Source of the DNA: an uncultured Microbacteriaceae bacterium
GTDB lineage: Bacteria > Actinomycetota > Actinomycetes > Actinomycetales > Microbacteriaceae
NCBI GenBank assembly: GCA_903882245.1
Contig: CAIRWJ010000191.1
Location: 1-5,867, forward strand
Direction of reading: 5' to 3'
Length of the DNA stretch: 5,867 bases
Shown here in pieces: positions 1 through 4,189 of the stretch (its first letter is position 1; every line of letters begins with the position of its first letter). The translations under genes and the position numbers were made by a program. The notes beneath the pieces were generated by a model, which was not told the DNA's origin, searched no databases, and worked only from the letters and a program-made list of their open reading frames with translations.

Positions 1-930
1 ATCGCGTGGATTTTGTCGTCGGCGTTATCGCCGGCAACAACATTGGTTCTCAATTCCGACGATCTCATCGCTGCGTCTCTCGGCAGTGATTCGAATCATC
101 GAATATTTTTCGGTGTCGAACCGACGGGAGATGAGTCCCGCGAGCCGAGCGGTTCTGCTGTGGATGTTTCCCTCTGTCCGCGGTGCGACGAACGTCTCGA
201 GTGGGACTTTTGGCGGTTCAACCACATCGGGCGCGTCCGTTGTCCAGCATGTGGGTTCGCGTCCCCCGCGGCTGGAACGCGCGTATCGCCGGCCGACGCC
301 GCAACTGGAGTGAGAGCACTCACGATCAATTCTGAGAAGGTGAACATTCGCTTGGCGAATCACAGCATGGTCAACGTCTATAACCTGGCGGCCGTCGCGG
401 CTACGCTCGACGCACTCAACGTCACGCCACAAACAATCGGGTCGGTTGTCGAGTCGCTCACGCCGCCGACGAGCCGTTTCGTTGAAGAAACCTACGGTGG
501 TGTGCGCGTTGTTCGACTGCTCACGAAAGGACTCGTGGGAGTCGCTGTCTCGCGAGCGTTTGAGCACATCGCCTCGGTGGCCGGAACCAAAATCGTCTTG
601 CTCGCCATCGACGAAACAACCGACCGCTACGACGGCGTCGAGAATACGGCCTGGACTTATGACGCGGATTACGAGTATCTGGCGGAACCATCGATATCCG
701 CGATTTACGTTGGGGGAGTCCGGCGTCACGATCAGGCGCTCCGACTGGCTATGGCGGGCGTCGACCCACAGAAGATTGTTCTGCTCGAATCAGAAACTCG
801 CGGCGCAGAACTGGTTCCCCTTCGCGGCGTCGACGTGGTCTTCAATCTCTATAGCAACCACAACGCCGGGGTGACCGGCGACGCAGTCCAACGGACGCTT
901 CGAACACGCCTGATGGAGACGACCTCGTGA
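1..930 (+). CDS. MurT-like Mur ligase, C-terminal part (5' end outside window)
   Basis: Partial gene, open from the first base; the TTG at 13 is only the first start-like codon inside the gene. Family role: MurT is the ATP-dependent subunit of the cytoplasmic lipid II isoglutaminyl synthase and activates the alpha-carboxylate of D-Glu in the stem peptide. Visible in order: an NSDD motif (52-63) matching the MurT N-A-D-D signature; a four-Cys zinc ribbon (CPRC at 175-186, CPAC at 241-252), the insert typical of MurT; an NVYNLAA segment (from 373) typical of the Mur ligase central domain; then a DUF1727-like C-terminal domain from about 490, ending with a GGVRRHDQALRL block (about 709-750). The ATP-binding P-loop would lie upstream, out of view. 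Odd: the usual KNPAG motif opening DUF1727 reads TKGLVG (523-540), and the following N-D-N-x-A-D-G region is changed to an acidic DETTDRYDG (610-636). The stop overlaps the next gene, so the two are surely co-translated. Family membership is firm; retention of the isoglutaminyl synthase reaction is doubtful. Confidence 0.85.
   Translation: MAWILSSALSPATTLVLNSDDLIAASLGSDSNHRIFFGVEPTGDESREPSGSAVDVSLCPRCDERLEWDFWRFNHIGRVRCPACGFASPAAGTRVSPADAATGVRALTINSEKVNIRLANHSMVNVYNLAAVAATLDALNVTPQTIGSVVESLTPPTSRFVEETYGGVRVVRLLTKGLVGVAVSRAFEHIASVAGTKIVLLAIDETTDRYDGVENTAWTYDADYEYLAEPSISAIYVGGVRRHDQALRLAMAGVDPQKIVLLESETRGAELVPLRGVDVVFNLYSNHNAGVTGDAVQRTLRTRLMETTS
915..918 (+). promoter_or_regulatory. Ribosome binding site of the GatD-like gene
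   Basis: GGAG lies inside the end of the murT-like gene. It is 8 nt before GTG 927 and 11 nt before ATG 930. The spacing favours GTG 927 (GTGA overlap with the upstream TGA), but ATG 930 (TGATG overlap) cannot be excluded. The two choices differ by one residue. Confidence 0.5.
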
Positions 931-1673
931 TGCTCACAATAGAAATGTTGTACCCCGAGATCGCGAATTTGCACGGCGACAATGCGAACATCGGGTACCT
1001 TGCACGGTGTCTTCCGGATGCGCGAGTTGTTCGCACAGGTTTGAACGAAACCCCCGAATTTGTCTCCGGGAAAGTCGATTTGGTGTACCTCGGACCGCTC
1101 ACGGAAAAAGGTCAAATTCGAGCGATTGCGCGACTCACGCCCTACAAATCGAGAATTGAAGAATTAATCCATTCGGGCACACATTTTCTGTTTACTCACA
1201 ACGCAATGGAATGTTTGGGTTCGCGCATCGTCAACACCGAGATGAATTACGACCTGCCGGGCGTGGGCGTATTCGACTTCTCGAGCGAAGTGCGAATGTT
1301 CGAGCGTTACACCGGAAAAGTAATGGGGTCGTTTGACGGAGTGTCACAGCCGATAGTTGGTTACAAATCTCAATTCTCGATGGTCTCGGGCTCGCCCGAG
1401 ATTCCGGGATTCATGACGACCACTCGGGGCATCGGCAGAAACCCGACAACACGAGTCGAGGGTGTTCGGGTCAACAATTTTATCGGCACCTCATTGATCG
1501 GGCCGGTCCTGGTGATGAACCCCCATCTCGCCGAGTGGCTCGTCTCGTCCTTGGTTCCGACGCGAAAATCGGAACTCGCGCTCAAGGATTTTGCGCTTGC
1601 GGCCTATGACGCTCGTCTTCGTGAGTTTCAGGATGACCGAACGTGGTCATCGTTTGAGCGTGTCACGCGATAG
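927..1673 (+). CDS. GatD/CobQ-like class I amidotransferase-fold protein lacking catalytic Cys and His
   Basis: Complete, 248 codons from GTG 927 (247 from ATG 930), about the size of GatD. GatD normally hydrolyses glutamine and channels ammonia to MurT. Family signatures are present: LYPEIANLHGDNANI (residues 8-22) matches the N-terminal L-Y-P..N-x-Y-G-D-x-G-N block; FLFTHNAMECLG (87-98) aligns with the nucleophile elbow; RVEGVRVNNFIGTSLIGPVL (176-195) aligns with the EG...N.IGTYLHGP block. The catalytic positions are lost. The elbow C-G-G-Y-Q-x-L-G reads HNAMECLG, with His91 where the Cys should be. GTYLHGP reads GTSLIGP, with Ile191 where the His should be. GGGQD (about 55-60) reads LGPLTE, and GFENHxGxT reads GYKSQFSMV (145-153). 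The frame is open and the structural motifs remain, so this is not an obvious pseudogene. It is coupled by overlapping codons to the murT-like gene, so it is probably that protein's partner. It is expected to be inactive as a glutaminase and may act as a structural or substrate-selecting subunit. The fold call is firm; the role is unknown. Confidence 0.85.
   Translation: MMLTIEMLYPEIANLHGDNANIGYLARCLPDARVVRTGLNETPEFVSGKVDLVYLGPLTEKGQIRAIARLTPYKSRIEELIHSGTHFLFTHNAMECLGSRIVNTEMNYDLPGVGVFDFSSEVRMFERYTGKVMGSFDGVSQPIVGYKSQFSMVSGSPEIPGFMTTTRGIGRNPTTRVEGVRVNNFIGTSLIGPVLVMNPHLAEWLVSSLVPTRKSELALKDFALAAYDARLREFQDDRTWSSFERVTR
1632..1651. terminator. Hairpin at the 3' end of the GatD-like gene, possible terminator
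   Basis: GATGACC (1632-1638) and GGTCATC (1645-1651) form a perfect 7-bp stem with a 6-nt loop, 20 nt before the GatD-like stop codon. Only three T residues follow on the + strand. The stem could weaken transcription from either side of this convergent junction, but it lies in coding sequence and lacks a proper U-tract, so support is weak. Confidence 0.25.
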
Positions 1674-1707
1674 ACAGTTGTTCGTGACGTGCTGAAGAAG
1701 CGTCTCG

Positions 1708-1722
1708 AAGGAAATATTCCTT
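1708..1722. terminator. Small AT-rich hairpin between convergent genes
   Basis: AAGGAA (1708-1713) and TTCCTT (1717-1722) form a 6-bp stem with an ATA loop, overlapping the stop codon of the (-) strand zinc-protein gene. It sits in the only gap between the two convergent genes (1674-1720), where a two-way terminator is expected. The stem is weak and has no U-tract. Confidence 0.25.
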
Positions 1723-1945
1723 AAATCGATTCGTCCGCGATGAGGCGATCTGTTTCGTCGAGCCATTCCATTGCCGTCGAAGCAAGTGCAGACTTGACCT
1801 CGCTCGCGTGGTGTCCGCAAAAGAAAAGCTCGCCGGACTGTAGACGAACACGCACATAAGCCTGTGCTCCGCAGGAATCGCATCGATCGAGTGAACTGAG
1901 TTCGGGTGCGGTGGCGGTTTCAGAGGGGGAGTGCGTAGTGGTCAT
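1721..1945 (-). CDS. Small DUF7455-type zinc-binding protein
   Basis: 74 residues from ATG 1945. A second in-frame ATG at 1951 is rejected because it would sit directly on the Shine-Dalgarno, whereas AAAGGA (1956-1951) is 5 nt before ATG 1945. After a short polar, Thr/Ser-rich N-terminus comes a compact treble-clef-like motif: RCDSCGAQAYVRV near residue 20, then LFFCGHH near residue 44. That gives C-x2-C plus C-x-H-H as a likely zinc site. A helical tail, SALASTAMEWLDETDRL, follows. No signal peptide or membrane segment is seen, so it should be cytoplasmic. The pattern matches the small actinobacterial DUF7455 family, recalled as often lying near the primary sigma factor and topoisomerase IV genes. 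Its function is unknown to me. It is transcribed divergently from parE, sharing a 171-bp spacer, and converges on the GatD-like gene. The family call is from memory of the motif; the gene itself is well supported. Confidence 0.85.
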   Translation of the reverse strand: MTTTHSPSETATAPELSSLDRCDSCGAQAYVRVRLQSGELFFCGHHASEVKSALASTAMEWLDETDRLIADESI

Positions 1946-1946
1946 G

Positions 1947-1963
1947 GACATCCTTTCGATGTC
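1947..1963 (-). repeat. Inverted repeat enclosing a Shine-Dalgarno
   Basis: GACATC, 5-nt spacer, GATGTC. Read as (-) strand mRNA it forms a 6-bp stem with loop GAAAG immediately before the DUF7455-type start codon. It partly covers the ribosome binding site. Confidence 0.5.
1951..1956 (-). promoter_or_regulatory. Ribosome binding site of the DUF7455-type gene
   Basis: AAAGGA on the (-) strand, 5 nt before ATG 1945, decides the start over the ATG at 1951. It lies partly in the loop and partly in the 3' arm of a 6-bp inverted repeat (GACATC/GATGTC). Confidence 0.7.
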
Positions 1964-1983
1964 TCTATTCCATCACGAGACAT
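1959..1983. repeat. 7-bp inverted repeat in the divergent spacer
   Basis: ATGTCTC (1959-1965) and GAGACAT (1977-1983) are separated by 11 nt. The left arm shares 1959-1963 with the neighbouring dyad, so only one of the two hairpins could form at a time. It may be an operator-like site; no regulator is identified. Confidence 0.4.
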
Positions 1984-2103
1984 GGACATTCCCGTCCGAA
2001 AATCGCCCCGTTTCGCCATGAGCGTAAATTTTGTTCACAGTCGCGGAGAGCCTGCCTCTATGCCACCACACCCTCGCCTATGGTTGGACTCGTCCCCGTC
2101 AGC

Positions 2104-2108
2104 GAAGG
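2104..2108 (+). promoter_or_regulatory. Ribosome binding site of parE
   Basis: GAAGG lies 8 nt before ATG 2117 and supports that start over upstream in-frame ATGs at 1982, 2018 and 2060. The ATG at 2060 has a GGAGAG about 9 nt upstream and is the only serious alternative. Confidence 0.65.
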
Positions 2109-2116
2109 TTTCAGTA

Positions 2117-4189
2117 ATGTCGACCGAATATTCCGCCCGTCACCTCAGTGTCCTTGAAGGACTCGAGGCGGTGCGGAAACGCCCGGGAATGTACATTGGC
2201 TCGACCGACGAACGCGGGCTCATGCATTGCTTGTGGGAAGTTATCGACAACTCGGTGGACGAGGCTCTGGCGGGACACGGTTCGTCAATCGGCGTCTCAC
2301 TTCACCCCGACGGCAGCGTCGAGGTTCACGACACGGGTCGAGGAATTCCGGTCGACATTGAACCTCGCACGGGCCTTTCGGGCGTCGAAGTGGTGTTCAC
2401 CAAACTGCACGCGGGTGGCAAGTTCGGCTCCGGCTCGTACACCGCATCGGGTGGACTGCACGGTGTCGGAGCGTCGGTGGTCAACGCACTCAGCGAACGC
2501 CTCGACGTCTTCGTCGACCGCGACGGATCGACCTACGCGATGTCGTTCCATCGGGGTGAACCCGGAACATTCGACGACTCAGCAGGACACGGGCCGCGCT
2601 CGCCGTTCACGCCCTACATCGACAACTCCGAGCTGCGCATCGTGGGCAAAGCGCCCAAAGGGGTAACGGGAACACGCGTTCGATGGTGGCCTGACCCCGA
2701 AATCTTTGGCACCTCCTCAATTGTGGAACTTGACACGCTGCTCTCGCGAGCACGCCAAACCGCGTTTCTGGTTCCGGGGTTATCGCTCTCGGTCTTGGAT
2801 GATCGTTCCGAAACCCCCGAGCAACACGAGTTCTCGTTCGCTGGCGGCATCGGCGAGTTCACTGAGTTCCTTGCACCTGACGACGCACTGACGTCGGTCT
2901 GGCGTTTGACCGGGGACGGCACGTTCACCGAAACGGTTCCAGTGTTGGATGACGCGGGGCACATGGTGTCGACGGAAGTCGAACGAACATGTCACGTGGA
3001 CATCGCGCTTCGATGGGGCACGGGGTACGACACCGTGCAAAAATCTTTTGTCAACATCATTGCGACGCCCAAGGGTGGAACGCACGTGACCGGCTTTGAA
3101 CAGGCAATCGTGAAGGTTCTCCGTGCCGAGGTTGAAAAGAATTCTCGACGACTCAAGGCGGGAAACGACAAACTTGAAAAAGATGACATTTTAACGGGCC
3201 TTACGACCGTCCTGACCGTTCGAGTCGCCGAGCCACAATTCGAAGGGCAGACGAAGGAAGTTCTCGGAACTCCAGCTATTCGTCAAGTGGTTTCGACGGT
3301 CGTTTCGAAGTCGCTGGAAGAAAAGTTCGCATCAACCAAACGAGATGACAAGGCGCAATCGGCGCTCGTGCTGGAAAAGATTGTTGCCGAAATGAAGAGC
3401 CGGATTTCGGCGCGCGCTCATAAAGAGACACAACGCCGAAAGAACGCGCTGGAGTCGTCCACGCTGCCGGCGAAGCTCGTGGATTGTCGGTCGGACGAAG
3501 TCGAACGCAGTGAGCTATTCATCGTCGAGGGTGATTCGGCACTGGGGACGGCGAAGTTGGCACGTGACTCTGAATTTCAAGCGTTGCTTCCGATCCGAGG
3601 CAAAATTCTCAATGTCCAAAAGGCCTCGGTGGCGGATATGTTGTCGAACACCGAGTGCGCATCAATTCTGCAGGTCATTGGCGCGGGAAGCGGTCGAACA
3701 TTCGACCTCGCGCAGGCCCGATACGGCAAGGTCATCATCATGAGCGACGCCGATGTCGACGGTGCACACATCCGTACGCTGTTGTTGACGCTGTTCTTTA
3801 AGTACATGCGACCTCTGGTCGATGCGGGCCGTGTGTATGCGGCGGTTCCGCCGCTACACCGAATCGTGGCCATCAATCCTGGCTCTAAGGCCAATGACGT
3901 GATCTACACCTACTCTGAGGCCGAACTACACGCGACCCTTGACTCCCTTCGCAAAGCGAAAAGGTCGTGGCAGGAGCCCATCCAGCGCTACAAGGGACTC
4001 GGCGAGATGGATGCGGATCAACTTGCGGACACCACGATGAGTCTTGAGCATCGAACACTGCGCCGAGTCCGTATCGATGACGCCGAGAAGGCGACACTCA
4101 TGTTTGAGTTGCTCATGGGCAACGAAGTTGCACCGCGGCGCGAGTTCATCATCGACGGCGCGCTTGATCGCGATCGAATCGACGTTTAG
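2117..4189 (+). CDS. parE: DNA topoisomerase IV subunit B (ParE)
   Basis: Complete, 690 residues, a usual length for ParE or non-extended GyrB proteins. With ParC it forms the cytoplasmic A2B2 topoisomerase IV, which uses ATP to pass one duplex through another and decatenates daughter chromosomes. Visible in order: LEGLEAVRKRPGMYIGST (13-30); GHKL ATPase motifs EVIDN (41-45, Glu41 the likely catalytic base, Asn45 for Mg), DTGRGIP (72-78, Asp72 for adenine) and the ATP-lid GGLHGVG (112-118); the transducer QTK loop (378-380); the Toprim domain with EGDSALGTAK (471-480, Glu471 catalytic) and DADVDG (544-549, metal-binding Asp); then the C-terminal RYKGLGEMD block (624-632). The EGDSALGTAK variant and the convergent subunit A gene without a GyrA box favour ParE over the housekeeping GyrB. 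The start is chosen at ATG 2117 because it has a good ribosome binding site and begins just before the conserved YSARHL. The stop overlaps the parC stop on the other strand, leaving no room for a separate terminator. All key residues are present, so the protein should be active. Confidence 0.95.
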   Translation: MSTEYSARHLSVLEGLEAVRKRPGMYIGSTDERGLMHCLWEVIDNSVDEALAGHGSSIGVSLHPDGSVEVHDTGRGIPVDIEPRTGLSGVEVVFTKLHAGGKFGSGSYTASGGLHGVGASVVNALSERLDVFVDRDGSTYAMSFHRGEPGTFDDSAGHGPRSPFTPYIDNSELRIVGKAPKGVTGTRVRWWPDPEIFGTSSIVELDTLLSRARQTAFLVPGLSLSVLDDRSETPEQHEFSFAGGIGEFTEFLAPDDALTSVWRLTGDGTFTETVPVLDDAGHMVSTEVERTCHVDIALRWGTGYDTVQKSFVNIIATPKGGTHVTGFEQAIVKVLRAEVEKNSRRLKAGNDKLEKDDILTGLTTVLTVRVAEPQFEGQTKEVLGTPAIRQVVSTVVSKSLEEKFASTKRDDKAQSALVLEKIVAEMKSRISARAHKETQRRKNALESSTLPAKLVDCRSDEVERSELFIVEGDSALGTAKLARDSEFQALLPIRGKILNVQKASVADMLSNTECASILQVIGAGSGRTFDLAQARYGKVIIMSDADVDGAHIRTLLLTLFFKYMRPLVDAGRVYAAVPPLHRIVAINPGSKANDVIYTYSEAELHATLDSLRKAKRSWQEPIQRYKGLGEMDADQLADTTMSLEHRTLRRVRIDDAEKATLMFELLMGNEVAPRREFIIDGALDRDRIDV

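Larger units (their letters stand above)
1946..2116. promoter_or_regulatory. Divergent intergenic region (DUF7455-type gene / parE)
   Basis: The 171-bp spacer must hold promoters for both divergent genes. No convincing -35/-10 pair could be fixed on either strand; TAAATT (2025-2030) and TATGGT (2079-2084) are partial -10-like matches without good partners. The left part (1943-1989) is crowded with GACAT/ATGTC repeats. The parE frame stays open through this spacer, but nothing in it resembles ParE. Confidence 0.6.

Noticed and set aside
13..15. TTG as start of the MurT-like gene
   Set aside because: The frame is open to base 1 and conserved family sequence (the NSDD region) begins almost at once. 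The ATP-binding half of the ligase is missing, so the gene is simply cut by the window edge.
25..729. Long (-) strand open frame antisense to the MurT-like gene
   Set aside because: Its product is rich in Arg, Ser and Asp with no recognisable motif. The opposite strand carries clear MurT motifs, including the four-Cys ribbon. It is a shadow of high-GC coding DNA.
1212..1214. Cys96 as the amidotransferase nucleophile of the GatD-like protein
   Set aside because: It aligns with a hydrophobic position (C-G-G-Y-Q-F-L-G, five after the true Cys), not with the elbow. The partner His is missing as well.
1931..2116. N-terminal extension of ParE using the upstream open frame
   Set aside because: It would overlap the start of the divergent zinc-protein gene and use up the whole promoter region. 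The extra residues resemble nothing in ParE, and ATG 2117 has a good ribosome binding site directly before the conserved YSARHL.
2148..2666. Second (+) strand open frame inside parE
   Set aside because: It is fully inside parE in another frame, where ParE carries its ATPase motifs. The composition is Arg/Ser/Thr-rich and no ribosome binding site supports it.
4166..4175. Perfect palindrome GATCGCGATC near the parE end, as a terminator or binding site
   Set aside because: It has no loop or U-tract and encodes the ParE tail. Short GATC/CGATCG-rich palindromes recur in this DNA, for example near 5498, so chance is the simplest explanation.
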